DNA from: JANQGH01 sp039177555
GTDB lineage: Bacteria > Pseudomonadota > Alphaproteobacteria > DSM-16000 > Inquilinaceae
Direction: 5' to 3'
Assembly: GCA_039177555.1 (NCBI GenBank)
Contig: JBCDFV010000004.1
Span: forward strand, 99,999-163,998
DNA length: 64,000 nucleotides
In this document: positions 1 through 8,399 of the stretch, piece after piece
How the letters are laid out: the number at the start of each line of letters is the position of its first letter
Position numbering within the stretch: position 1 is the first letter of the stretch
Notes under the pieces: model-generated
The model's input: only the letters and a program-made list of their open reading frames with translations
What the model was told of the DNA's origin: nothing
The model's database searches: none
Made by a program: the position numbers and the translations under genes

Positions 1-475
1 AGGGCGAGCGGGGCGCGTAGGCCGTGGTCTCGCGGAACCTGCCGACCAGTCCCAAACTGCCGAAGACCTCGTCGGTGGAGACATGAACGAACCGGAAGGT
101 ATCCCGTCGATCGTCGCTCAGATCCCGCCAATAGCCAAGCGCCGCATCCAGCAGGTGGCTGGTTCCGACGACATTGGTATCGATGAACGGTGCGGCGCCG
201 TCGATCGACCGGTCGACATGGCTCTCGGCCGCAAGGTGCATGATGGCGTCCGGCCGGGTTTCGCGAAGCAGGGCCTGCATCGCCCGCCCGTCGGCGATAT
301 CCAGCCGCGCAAAGCGGTAGCGGCCAGATGTCTCGATCTCGGCCGGCAACGATGACGGGACCGCGGCGTAGGTCAACTTGTCGACATTGACCACCGACCA
401 ATCGGTCTTGGCGATCAACTGCCTGATAAGGGCCGATCCGATGAAGCCGGAACCGCCGGTAATGAGCACTTTCAT
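1..475 (-). CDS. rfbB: dTDP-glucose 4,6-dehydratase, N-terminal part (runs off left edge)
   Basis: About 158 N-terminal residues of an extended SDR are present; the 3' end lies outside the window. The protein opens with MKVLITGGSGFIGSALI, a Rossmann GxxGFIGS motif, followed by HLAAESHVDRSI and a VSTDEVFG segment, which together are typical of RfbB/RmlB. The family makes dTDP-4-keto-6-deoxyglucose in the cytoplasm for dTDP-rhamnose and other deoxysugars of surface polysaccharides. The ATG (reverse strand, 475-473) is the only sensible start. The catalytic YxxxK would fall just beyond the edge, so a related NDP-sugar epimerase/dehydratase is a lesser alternative. Confidence 0.85.
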   Translation of the reverse strand, partial: MKVLITGGSGFIGSALIRQLIAKTDWSVVNVDKLTYAAVPSSLPAEIETSGRYRFARLDIADGRAMQALLRETRPDAIMHLAAESHVDRSIDGAAPFIDTNVVGTSHLLDAALGYWRDLSDDRRDTFRFVHVSTDEVFGSLGLVGRFRETTAYAPRSP

Positions 476-801
476 CTGGACACCAATTCAACGATCACGC
501 GAATGGGCTGCATTTGGATCAGACGCTTGCTTTGTGCCGAATTCGCTTTGCGACACGGGACATGCCATAGCAGGTCCGGGCCAGGGATCAAGCCGCGATG
601 CCCATTGACCCGGCCCGGTCCTGACCGGAAATTGCCGAAGTCTGGATCGGTCGTCGAAGCTGGCCTGGGCCATGCGGGACCAACGCCGCGGCGGCAGCGG
701 CCAAAGCACGCACGGACGATGGTTTATCAATCCGCGCTTCTCATGCACACTTGAAAGCCATTCGCGGTATCCGCGGGTGCGACAGTCGAAGGGAGGGTGT
801 T
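476..801. other. Divergent intergenic region between rfbB and larA
   Basis: 326 bases without a convincing gene; the short open frames here lack ribosome sites and family resemblance. It must hold the promoters of the leftward dehydratase gene and the rightward lar operon. A short inverted repeat CGCGG-TAT-CCGCG lies at 763-775, about 26 bases before larA. I found no clear -35/-10 pair. Confidence 0.5.
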
Positions 802-2097
802 TTGGCTGACATCGAGTTGGCTTTTGGTCGCGGCGGGCTGGTGGTCGACTTGCCGGACGCCGCAAAGCCGACCGTCATACGAAAGCGGGCCCTGCCCGTG
901 CCGGCCGATCAATCCGCCGCCATCGAAGCGGCATTGGACAATCCCATCGATGTGCCGACGCTGTCCGAACTGGCCGCCGACGCGCGCAGCGCCTGCATCC
1001 TGATCTGCGACATCACGCGGCCGGTGCCCAATGGCCTGTTTCTTCGGCCCTTGATCGAACGGCTGGTCGAGGCCGGCGTGCCGCTGGCGGGCATTACCGT
1101 TCTGGTGGCGACGGGCCTCCATCGCCCCAACCTTGGGGACGAGCTGGCGGAACTGGTCGGCGATCCTTGGGTGCTGGCGCATGTGTCGGTCGTGAACCAC
1201 TACGCCCGCGATGAGGCGGCCCATGTCGACTTCGGCCGCACCGCCACGCGGGACGTACCGGTCGGCCTCGATCGCCGCTTCGTCGAGGCGGACGTGAAGA
1301 TCGCCACCGGGCTGGTCGAACCGCACTTCATGGCCGGCTGGTCCGGTGGGCGCAAGGTCGTGGCGCCCGGCATCGCCCGCCACGACACGATCCGCACCTT
1401 CCATTCCGCGCGCTTCATGGAGGACCCGGGCGCCACCTCGTGCAATCTGGACGCCAATCCGCTGCATGAGGAGCAGTTGGAGATCGTCCGCATGCTCGAC
1501 GGTCCGGTGCTGGCCCTGAACACGGTCATCGACGAGGATCGGCGCCTGTGCTTCGCCTCGTTCGGCGAGATTCTGTCGAGCCATATGGCGGCGGTCGATT
1601 TCGTGCGCGCCGCGACCTCCGTCCCCGCACCCCGCCGGTATCGCACGGTCGTGACCTCCGCGGCCGGCTATCCGCTGGACAAGACCTACTATCAGACCGT
1701 GAAGGGCATGGTGACGCCGATCGGCGTTCTGGCAGAGGGCGGCGACCTGATCATCGTATCGGAATGTTCCGAAGGTGTCGGCTCGCCGGAGTTCCGCGCC
1801 GCCCAGGAACGGCTGGTGGCCTTGGGCCCGGAGGCGTTTTTGGCGACGCTGATGGAAAAGTCGTTGGCCGACATCGACGAATGGCAGACCGAAATGCAGC
1901 TGAAGCCGATGCGGGTCGGCCGCATATCGCTCTATGCGCCGGGCCTGCCGGATGCGGATCACGCCGTAACCGGGGTCGACCGGGTCGATGACCTGCCGGC
2001 CGCGATCGCTGCCGCCATGGACCGCCAGGGCGACCCGGAAATCGCGATCATACCGGAGGGGCCGTACGTGGTGCCCTACTGCGCCGCCGACCGATGA
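802..2097 (+). CDS. larA: Nickel-pincer-dependent racemase, LarA family (lactate racemase-like)
   Basis: 431-residue LarA/DUF2088 protein that interconverts 2-hydroxyacid enantiomers using the nickel-pincer nucleotide. Key residues are in place: Arg73 in DITRP, His107 in ATGLHRP, His175 in EPHF, Lys185 in SGGRK (expected cofactor attachment) and His201 in FHS. These lie within two positions of Arg75, His108, His174, Lys184 and His200 of the Lactobacillus plantarum enzyme. The TTG start at 802 is chosen because GGGAGGG (791-797) precedes it; an upstream TTG at 751 would add 17 unconserved residues. It overlaps larC by 4 nt. The LarA superfamily also acts on malate and other 2-hydroxyacids, so the substrate is not settled. 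Confidence 0.88.
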   Translation: MADIELAFGRGGLVVDLPDAAKPTVIRKRALPVPADQSAAIEAALDNPIDVPTLSELAADARSACILICDITRPVPNGLFLRPLIERLVEAGVPLAGITVLVATGLHRPNLGDELAELVGDPWVLAHVSVVNHYARDEAAHVDFGRTATRDVPVGLDRRFVEADVKIATGLVEPHFMAGWSGGRKVVAPGIARHDTIRTFHSARFMEDPGATSCNLDANPLHEEQLEIVRMLDGPVLALNTVIDEDRRLCFASFGEILSSHMAAVDFVRAATSVPAPRRYRTVVTSAAGYPLDKTYYQTVKGMVTPIGVLAEGGDLIIVSECSEGVGSPEFRAAQERLVALGPEAFLATLMEKSLADIDEWQTEMQLKPMRVGRISLYAPGLPDADHAVTGVDRVDDLPAAIAAAMDRQGDPEIAIIPEGPYVVPYCAADR

Positions 2098-3275
2098 CCG
2101 CCCGCCACATCCATCTCGACCCGGTCGGCGGCATCGCGGGCGACATGTTCGTGGCCGCGATATTGGATACGTTTCCGGACCTGAAGGAGGCCTGTCTGGC
2201 CGCCGTCACCGCGTTGGTGGGCGACAGCGCTGAGATCCAACTGCTGGACGCCCGGTCAAAGGGGTTCGCTGGTGCGCGGTTGCGGGTCGCGCCGGCGCAG
2301 GATGTCCCTGAACGCTCGTGGCAGGAGATCAAGCCCCTTATGGCCGGCTTGCGGCCCGCCGGCGCCGCTGAACATGCCCTCCAGATCTTCGAACTGCTGG
2401 CGGAGGCGGAGGGTTCCGTCCACGGCGTGCCTAAGGACGCGGTGCATTTCCATGAAGTCGGCGCGATCGACTCGATCGCCGACATCGCGGCCGCCGGCTT
2501 TCTGATCGACGCGGTCGATGCCGCAAGCTGGTCGGTTGGGCCATTGCCCCTGGGCGCCGGCCTGGCGCGCACCGCGCACGGGGCCATTCCGGTGCCGGCG
2601 CCCGCGACGGTTCGGCTGCTGAAGGGGTTTCCGGTGGTCGATGACGGCCTGCCGGGCGAGCGGGTCACGCCGACGGGCGCGGCGATCCTGGCGCATCTGC
2701 GCCCAAGCCACGTGCGTCCGGCGGGTGCCCTTGGTGACACCGGCCTGGGGTTGGGCACGCGCGAACTGCCCGATCGCGTCAACGGATTGCGGGTACTGGA
2801 GATCCGTGTCGACGACACGGCTTCTCCGGTCGATCAGGTCGCCATTCTGCGCTTCGACATCGACGATCAGCCGGCGGAGGATCTGGCGCTCGGTCTCGAT
2901 CGGCTGCGGGCGCTGCAAGGCGTCATCGACATCACCCAGTCGTCCGCGATCGGCAAGAAGGGGCGAATGATCGCCGAGATCCGCGTCCTGGCCACCCCGG
3001 ACCAGGCGGAGAGCGTGGCCGGCCAGGTTTTTCGCGAGACCACCACGCTGGGCCTTTGCCTTCAGCGGGCGGAGCGGCGGGTGCTGCCCCGTGACGTTGT
3101 CGAGCCGGTACCGGGCCTGCGCGCCAAACGCGCCATGCGGCCGGGCGGCATGACCGCGAAGGCGGAGCTTGACGATCTGGCCGCGCGCGGCGGCGATGCC
3201 GCCGACCGCGCAAGGCTGCGCCGCGAAGTCGAACTGGCGGCGCTCGAAACAGGCGAGCCGGACATCCCGGAATGA
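2094..3275 (+). CDS. larC: Nickel-pincer cofactor nickel insertase LarC
   Basis: 393 residues, full length for LarC, the CTP-dependent cyclometallase that inserts nickel into pyridinium-3,5-bisthiocarboxylic acid mononucleotide. The N-terminus HLDPVGGIAGDMF is the family signature, and FHEVGAIDSIAD follows in the first third. In L. plantarum LarC is made by frameshift from two frames; here it is one continuous frame. It overlaps larA and larE by 4 nt each (ATGA), indicating translational coupling in a lar operon. Confidence 0.92.
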   Translation: MTARHIHLDPVGGIAGDMFVAAILDTFPDLKEACLAAVTALVGDSAEIQLLDARSKGFAGARLRVAPAQDVPERSWQEIKPLMAGLRPAGAAEHALQIFELLAEAEGSVHGVPKDAVHFHEVGAIDSIADIAAAGFLIDAVDAASWSVGPLPLGAGLARTAHGAIPVPAPATVRLLKGFPVVDDGLPGERVTPTGAAILAHLRPSHVRPAGALGDTGLGLGTRELPDRVNGLRVLEIRVDDTASPVDQVAILRFDIDDQPAEDLALGLDRLRALQGVIDITQSSAIGKKGRMIAEIRVLATPDQAESVAGQVFRETTTLGLCLQRAERRVLPRDVVEPVPGLRAKRAMRPGGMTAKAELDDLAARGGDAADRARLRREVELAALETGEPDIPE

Positions 3276-4081
3276 ACGCGATCACGCCAAATGGGATGGC
3301 CGCCGAGGTGCGGCTCGCGTGCGTTCTGCAACAGATCGGGCCGCTGGCCGTCGCCGTGTCCGGCGGCGTCGATTCCATGACCTTGGCGCATGTCGCGCAT
3401 GACTGCCTCGGCCCGGACGCGGAAATGATCCATGCCATCTCACCCGCCGTACCGGGCACGGCGACCGAACGCGTACGCCGGTATGCACGCCAGCACGGCT
3501 GGCGGTTGCGGGAGATCGATGCCGGCGAGTTTGCCGATCCCCGCTATCGGGCGAACCCTGCCAACCGGTGCTTTTTCTGCAAGACGAACCTGTACGGCAC
3601 CATGGCGCGCGTGGCCGATGCCACGCTGGTTTCGGGCACGAACCTGGACGATCTGGGCGACTGGCGGCCGGGCTTGCGGGCCGCCCGGGATCATGGCGTG
3701 CGCCACCCGTTCGTCGAGGCGGAGATCGACAAGCGGACCGTGCGTGCCATTGCCCGCGCGCGGCAACTTGACGATCTCGCGGAACTGCCGGCCGCGCCGT
3801 GCCTGTCGAGCCGGGTCGAAACCGGGCTGCGGGTCGAGGCGGCCGATCTGGCCGCGATCGACCGGGTCGAGGCGACGCTGCGCGGTCAGTTCGATGCGGC
3901 CGACATCCGCTGTCGCGTGGTCGCCGGCGGCATTCGCATCGAACTGGATGAAGCCTGTCTCGCCACCTTGACCGATGGCGACGTGGCAACGGTGCGCCAG
4001 ATGGCGGCCGGCGTCTTTGCCCGTTCTATCGAGACAGTTTCGGTCGCGCCCTACCGGCGTGGCTCCGCCTTTTTGAGATGA
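3272..4081 (+). CDS. larE: ATP-dependent sacrificial sulfur transferase LarE
   Basis: 269-residue PP-loop enzyme that adenylates pyridinium dicarboxylate mononucleotide and, in the L. plantarum type, donates sulfur from its own cysteine. The PP-loop is AVSGGVDSM near residues 27-35. Cys177 in APCLSSR matches the sacrificial Cys176 of L. plantarum LarE, and a CFFC pair lies upstream. The start overlaps the larC stop. The last codons and stop lie inside the first copy of an 18-bp direct repeat that also forms the leader of larB. Confidence 0.92.
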   Translation: MNAITPNGMAAEVRLACVLQQIGPLAVAVSGGVDSMTLAHVAHDCLGPDAEMIHAISPAVPGTATERVRRYARQHGWRLREIDAGEFADPRYRANPANRCFFCKTNLYGTMARVADATLVSGTNLDDLGDWRPGLRAARDHGVRHPFVEAEIDKRTVRAIARARQLDDLAELPAAPCLSSRVETGLRVEAADLAAIDRVEATLRGQFDAADIRCRVVAGGIRIELDEACLATLTDGDVATVRQMAAGVFARSIETVSVAPYRRGSAFLR

Positions 4082-4101
4082 GGCCGCCTTTTTGAGATGA
4101 G
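4065..4101. repeat. Tandem 18-bp direct repeat across the larE stop / larB leader
   Basis: The sequence CCGCCTTTTTGAGATGAG occurs at 4065-4082 and again, identical, at 4084-4101 (period 19). Copy 1 contains the larE stop codon TGA at 4079-4081. Copy 2 carries GAGATGAG just upstream of the larB GTG and probably acts as its ribosome site. It looks like a local slippage duplication that lengthened the larE-larB spacer. Confidence 0.85.
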
Positions 4102-4107
4102 ACCACT

Positions 4108-4773
4108 GTGAGCTTGGACTTTGAACTCGATTTCGACCGGCAAGACCGGATCGGCATGGGCGAGGCCATCTTTTGCGAGGGCAAGTCGTCCGATCAGGTC
4201 GCTGGCATTCTCTACGCGGCGGACCGGCGTGGCGTTTCGCTGCTGCTGACCCGGTGCAGCCCCGCCCTGGTGGCGGCGCTTGAGCCGTCTTTGGCCGAGG
4301 CGCTGGACTACGATCCGGAATCCCGAACCGCCTATTTCGGCGCGCCGCCGTCCGTCGTGTCGACACGCGACGTCGCCATCATCACCGCCGGCACCAGCGA
4401 CCTGCCGGTGGCGCGCGAGATCGAACGTACGCTGCTGTTCAATCGCTGTGCGCCTCGGCTGGTGGCGGATGTGGGTGTTGCCGGCCTGTGGCGTCTGCAG
4501 GCGCGGTTGCCGGATGTGGCCGACTGCAAGGTGATGATCGTGATCGCCGGCATGGACGCCGCCTTGCCCACGGTGGTCGGCGGGCTGGTCCCCCAGCCCA
4601 TTATCGGCGTGCCGAGGTCTACCGGCTACGGCGCTGCCCGCAACGGCGAAACCGCGCTGATGTCGATGCTGGCAAGCTGCGCACCCGGGCTGACCGTGGT
4701 CAATATCGACAATGGCTATGGCGCCGCCTGCGCCGCCTTGCGTCTGCTGAAGGCGATCAAGTCGGCGGCCTGA
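4108..4773 (+). CDS. larB: Nickel-pincer cofactor biosynthesis protein LarB
   Basis: 221-residue LarB, the carboxylase/hydrolase that converts nicotinic acid adenine dinucleotide into pyridinium-3,5-dicarboxylate mononucleotide, the first step of the pincer pathway. The C-terminal half resembles the PurE fold: ITAGTSDLPVA, ADVGVAGLWRL, VIAGMDAALPTVVGGL and GVPRSTGYG are LarB/PurE-like motifs. GTG start with GAGATGAGA five bases upstream. The gene closes the lar operon (order A-C-E-B) and converges on the amidohydrolase gene with a 7-base gap. No larD channel gene or dedicated larR regulator is visible nearby. Confidence 0.92.
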   Translation: MSLDFELDFDRQDRIGMGEAIFCEGKSSDQVAGILYAADRRGVSLLLTRCSPALVAALEPSLAEALDYDPESRTAYFGAPPSVVSTRDVAIITAGTSDLPVAREIERTLLFNRCAPRLVADVGVAGLWRLQARLPDVADCKVMIVIAGMDAALPTVVGGLVPQPIIGVPRSTGYGAARNGETALMSMLASCAPGLTVVNIDNGYGAACAALRLLKAIKSAA

Positions 4774-4780
4774 TGTCTGC

Positions 4781-6265
4781 TCAATGCCGGCCGATGCCCC
4801 GATAGGCGCCGGCCTTATAGTAGGCGCGCAAAGCCTCCCTATGGCGGTTGATCAGCGTTCGCCGCCGCTCGAACTCGCCGGAGCGGACGACGGATAGCGC
4901 CTGGTCATGGGCTTCCTGTTCCAGCGCCGGCAGGTCGACGCCTAAGGCCTTGCCGTCGGCGACGATTTGACGGCCGTCGACATAGAGCTCACGCACATCC
5001 GCCATGGTCATGCGGGCGAGCAGCATCTCGACCAAGTCCTCCGGCGGCACCAGCCAGTCGGCGGTCATGGTTGAGCGGTCCAGCACCAGGATGTCGGCGC
5101 GATTGCCCGTCACCAGGCGGCCGGCGTCGGACGAATTGTCGAAGGTCTCGTAGCCTTGGCATGAGGCGGCGTGAAACAGCGCCCCGCGATCGAGTTGGTC
5201 GTCGACGCTGTGGCCCTGATGCAGCCAGTTGAACAAGCGCATGTCGCGCAGCGCGTCGCCATCATCATCGACGGAGGTGCCGTCGAGCCCGATGGCGAAC
5301 TTCGTGCCGGCGGCGAGGAAGCGGTCGACCGGCGCGATGCCGGATCGCAGCCGCAGGTTCGATGCCGTGTTCACCGAGACCGTGACGCCCCGTTCGGCCA
5401 GCAACGCGCATTCGTCCGGCGTCAGCCAGACCCCGTGGGCGACCGTGAGGCGCGGTGACAGGAAGCCGATGCTGTCCAGGAACCGGACCACGCCGCCCTC
5501 ATAGACGCTGTCCGACCAGTCCCGCTGGATCTTGGTTTCCAAGAGATGCATGTGGATGCGACGCCCGGTTCTGGCGGACGCGTCGGCGATCGCCGCCAGC
5601 GTATCGTCCTGGCACCATTGCGGCCCGATCGGCCCGTATTGCGGCCGGAAATCGTCGCTGCCGTATGCCTGTTCGATGATGTCGACCCTGGCCAACTGGT
5701 CCGCCGCTGGCTTGTAGCTCGGCGTCCACTGGACGATTTCGGCCCAGTCGTCCGGATCGTGAAACGGCGCCACCGCCTCCGGCCCGCCATAGGCGAACGG
5801 GTTGCGATCGGTGATCGGGCAGGAAAAGGCGACCCGGATGCCGACCTCCCGCGCGGCCCGGGCCACACCCGCCGCCTCCTCGACCAGCCGGTCGGCGTTG
5901 AAGGAGTTGTGGCAGTGGTTTGCGACCGCGATGCCCGACTGGGCCATGCGCGCGAACGCGATGGCGGCGACGAGATAGGGGTCGACCGGCGGTTCCAGCC
6001 GCAGGCTCGCGGCCCAAAGCTCCAGCGCGTCATCCATCGCGCCGTAGGTCAGCGTGCGGTGGCCCCGGCCGTGATCGTGGGCGTTCACCAGCGCCGGCAA
6101 CGCGATCAGGGTCTCGCGGTCCGCCGGCACATCCGCGTTTGGCAGGATGCGATCGATGCGGCCGTCGACGACCGCAATCTCGCCCGGCCCCGCGTCCGGC
6201 GCTACGCCCGGATCGGCCAGGATGTGACCGGCGGCGATGCGGTGTTCGGTCGGGCTGCTGGTCAT
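4781..6265 (-). CDS. Metal-dependent amidohydrolase, TRZ/ATZ/cytosine-deaminase type
   Basis: 494-residue amidohydrolase-superfamily enzyme. The metal motif NAHDH (His63, His65) sits at the end of the first strand after a small N-terminal beta domain, followed by HLLETK, VAHGVWL (metal His) and GLDGTSVDDDGD, where the metal-binding Asp is expected. The family hydrolyses or deaminates N-heterocycles and related amides. ATG at 6265 has AGGAAACAGCC directly upstream; the frame stays open further upstream without a better start. It diverges from an ABC importer of the nitrogen/sulfur-compound class, so it may act on the imported compound. Substrate unknown. Confidence 0.8.
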   Translation of the reverse strand: MTSSPTEHRIAAGHILADPGVAPDAGPGEIAVVDGRIDRILPNADVPADRETLIALPALVNAHDHGRGHRTLTYGAMDDALELWAASLRLEPPVDPYLVAAIAFARMAQSGIAVANHCHNSFNADRLVEEAAGVARAAREVGIRVAFSCPITDRNPFAYGGPEAVAPFHDPDDWAEIVQWTPSYKPAADQLARVDIIEQAYGSDDFRPQYGPIGPQWCQDDTLAAIADASARTGRRIHMHLLETKIQRDWSDSVYEGGVVRFLDSIGFLSPRLTVAHGVWLTPDECALLAERGVTVSVNTASNLRLRSGIAPVDRFLAAGTKFAIGLDGTSVDDDGDALRDMRLFNWLHQGHSVDDQLDRGALFHAASCQGYETFDNSSDAGRLVTGNRADILVLDRSTMTADWLVPPEDLVEMLLARMTMADVRELYVDGRQIVADGKALGVDLPALEQEAHDQALSVVRSGEFERRRTLINRHREALRAYYKAGAYRGIGRH

Positions 6266-6300
6266 GGCTGTTTCCTGGGCACGGATCTGGCGGGGACGCC

Positions 6301-6318
6301 GGTTCGGAAGACCGAACC
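6301..6318. other. Strong 7-bp hairpin in the amidohydrolase leader
   Basis: GGTTCGG-AAGA-CCGAACC forms perfect 7-bp arms with a 4-base loop, 36 bases upstream of the amidohydrolase start on the reverse strand. A second weaker hairpin (CTGCAC/GTGCAG arms at 6325-6330 and 6340-6345) lies behind it. No T-run follows, so it is not an ordinary terminator. A leader control element or an operator is possible. Confidence 0.4.
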
Positions 6319-6375
6319 TACAATCTGCACACCATGCTAGTGCAGCTTGTTTTCGAACGTAAATCCCTATCGTGC

Positions 6376-6476
6376 GCGAATTTTGGCATCGCCTGGCGCG
6401 TAAAAATCTTCTATCTGACGTCAGGCTTTCGGCGCAAAATTTCACGATGCGCCCAGAATGACGAAGCAAAATTTCG
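6376..6476. promoter_or_regulatory. AT-rich repeated motifs in the amidohydrolase/ABC divergent promoter
   Basis: GCAAAATTTC occurs at 6434-6443 and 6466-6475, 32 bases apart (about three helical turns), with a related inverted copy GCGAATTTTGGC near 6376-6387. A perfect palindrome CTGACGTCAG lies between them at 6415-6424. They sit in the 267-base gap shared by two divergent genes, as expected for regulator sites, perhaps of the LysR gene at 12952. The binding protein is not identified. Confidence 0.35.
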
Positions 6477-6532
6477 AACACGCGCGCATGGGGGCAGCGA
6501 TACCAGGCATCACAAGAATCGGGAGAAGGCTC

Positions 6533-7582
6533 ATGCACAAACGTCTGGAACTCGGACCGCGTTTCGCGCGGCGCGGCTTGTTGAAATCAGCGGCTTTTGG
6601 GGCGGCGGCCTTGAGCGCGCCCAGCCTGCTGTCGTTCCGCGCCCTGGCCCAGGACGCCTATGAAGTGAACATGCAGCTTGGCTGGCTGGCCAGCAACGGC
6701 ATCACCGGCGAAGTCGTCGCCGATACGCTGGGCTATTACGCCGAGGAAGGTGTGGAACTGAACATCACGCCCGGCGGCCCCGGCGTCGATGGTGTTGCCT
6801 CTGTGGCGGCCGGTCGCGCCCAGGTTGGGCAGCTCTCGTCCAGCCCGTCGCTGATGCTGGCGCGATCGGCCGGCATTCCGGTCAAGTGCATCGCGGCCGG
6901 CTATCAGCAGCACCCGTTCACCTATTTCTCGCTGGCCGACAATCCGATCCGCACGCCGGAAGACATGATCGGCAAGACGATCGCCACACAGCCGACGGCG
7001 CACATCCTGCTGCGCGCCCTCCTGGCCCATAATGAGATCCCGGAAGACGATGTCGAAATCGTCAATATGGGCAGCGACATGAACCAGTTGCTGACCGGTC
7101 AGGCCCAGGCGGTGACGGGCTGGATGACCAACGTCAATGCCCTGTCGATCCTGGGCGATGGCCGGGTCGACCTGATGCTGTGGGATGCGGGCATCCAGCT
7201 TTACGCCAACCCGTACTACGTCACCGACGACACGTTGGAGAACGATTTCGACGGCATCGCCTCGTTCCTGCGCGGTTCGGCGCGCGGCTGGGGCTATGCC
7301 TTCGAGAACCCCGAAGAGGCGGTCGACATGCTGGTCGAGCGGTATCCCAACCTGGACCGCGACAGCGAGATGGCCGCCATGCCGCTGGTTCTGGGTTTCA
7401 GTTTCAATGCCCTGACGGCCGAGCATGGCTGGGGCACGATGAACCGGGAGAACTGGCAGGCCCAGATCGACATCTATGCCCAGCTCGGCCAGTTCGAGGA
7501 CAATCCGGTGCCGACGGTCGACGACGTGATGACCCTGTCCGTGCTTGACGCCACCACCGACGTCAGGCCGAGGCTCGGCTGA
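6533..7582 (+). CDS. ABC transporter periplasmic binding protein, NMT1/SsuA/TauA type
   Basis: 349 residues. The N-terminus has a twin-arginine-like signal (RRGLLKSA, hydrophobic stretch, ALAQDA cleavage region), so it is probably exported folded. The mature part, from NMQLGWLASNGITGE, has the NMT1/THI5-like fold of the sulfonate, taurine, nitrate, pyrimidine-precursor and phthalate binding proteins. ATG at 6533 is preceded by GGGAGAAGG. Three bases separate its stop from the ATPase gene, making it the first component of a three-gene importer. Ligand not predictable. Confidence 0.87.
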   Translation: MHKRLELGPRFARRGLLKSAAFGAAALSAPSLLSFRALAQDAYEVNMQLGWLASNGITGEVVADTLGYYAEEGVELNITPGGPGVDGVASVAAGRAQVGQLSSSPSLMLARSAGIPVKCIAAGYQQHPFTYFSLADNPIRTPEDMIGKTIATQPTAHILLRALLAHNEIPEDDVEIVNMGSDMNQLLTGQAQAVTGWMTNVNALSILGDGRVDLMLWDAGIQLYANPYYVTDDTLENDFDGIASFLRGSARGWGYAFENPEEAVDMLVERYPNLDRDSEMAAMPLVLGFSFNALTAEHGWGTMNRENWQAQIDIYAQLGQFEDNPVPTVDDVMTLSVLDATTDVRPRLG

Positions 7583-7585
7583 GCC

Positions 7586-8398
7586 ATGGGCGCCCCCGCC
7601 TTGGCCCCGGCGGCGAACGCGGGGGCGGACGATCTGGCGCTGCGGTTGGACGGCGTGACGGTGACGTTCGAGACCGACCACGGCCCGCTGACCGCACTGC
7701 AGGACATCTCGCTGTCCGTCCGGTCGGGCGAGTTCCTGACCATGTTGGGGCCGTCCGGTTGCGGCAAGTCCACGCTGTTGCGCACGGTGGCCGACCTGCT
7801 GCCCGTGAGCAGCGGGACGGTGTCGGTGATCGGTCGCGCGGCGTCGGAAGCCAGGCGCGCCCGGCAGATCTCGTTCGTGTTTCAGGACGCGACCCTGATG
7901 CCGTGGCTGTCGGTGATCGACAATATCCGCCTGCCGTTGGAGGTCGGGCGCGGCAACGGCGCGATCATCGACGCACCGGTGCCGGCGGAAGAGCTGCTGG
8001 CCATGGTCGGCCTGAAGGGCCGTGAGCGGGCGTTGCCGCATGAGCTGTCCGGCGGCATGCGCCAGCGGGTGGCGATCGCCCGCGCGCTGATCTGCCATCC
8101 GAAGATCCTGTTGATGGACGAGCCGTTCGGTGCCCTGGACGAGATCAAGCGCGATCAGTTGAACGTCGAACTGCTGCGCATCTGGCAGGAAACGGGCACG
8201 ACCATCCTGTTCGTCACCCACAGCATTCCAGAGGCCGTGTTTCTGGGCCAACGGGTGCTGATGCTGGCGGCCAATCCTGGCCGGGTGCGCGAGGTCGTTG
8301 ATATCGATCTGCCCTACCCGCGCGATCTGGCCTTGCGCGACCAGCCGGAATTCATCGAGCGCGCGGCCCATCTGCGTCAGGTTTTGGAGACCTGTTGA
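7586..8398 (+). CDS. ABC transporter ATP-binding protein, SsuB/TauB type
   Basis: 270-residue cytoplasmic ATPase of the nitrate/sulfonate/taurine importer class. Walker A GPSGCGKSTLL (about residue 54), Q-loop FVFQDATLMPWL, signature LSGGMRQRVAIARAL, Walker B ILLMDEPFGALD and the H-loop FVTHSIPEAV are intact. It lies between its binding protein and permease; the permease ATG starts two bases after this stop. Confidence 0.93.
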   Translation: MGAPALAPAANAGADDLALRLDGVTVTFETDHGPLTALQDISLSVRSGEFLTMLGPSGCGKSTLLRTVADLLPVSSGTVSVIGRAASEARRARQISFVFQDATLMPWLSVIDNIRLPLEVGRGNGAIIDAPVPAEELLAMVGLKGRERALPHELSGGMRQRVAIARALICHPKILLMDEPFGALDEIKRDQLNVELLRIWQETGTTILFVTHSIPEAVFLGQRVLMLAANPGRVREVVDIDLPYPRDLALRDQPEFIERAAHLRQVLETC

Positions 8399-8399
8399 G

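Noticed and set aside
727..1962. Long reverse-strand reading frame over larA (411 codons)
   Set aside because: Antisense shadow of a high-GC gene; low-complexity Arg/Gly/Asp-rich product with no family match, and larA itself has all its catalytic residues.
6301..6345. Mini-ykkC (guanidine-II) riboswitch from the paired hairpins
   Set aside because: The hairpin loops lack the ACGR sequence that defines that class.
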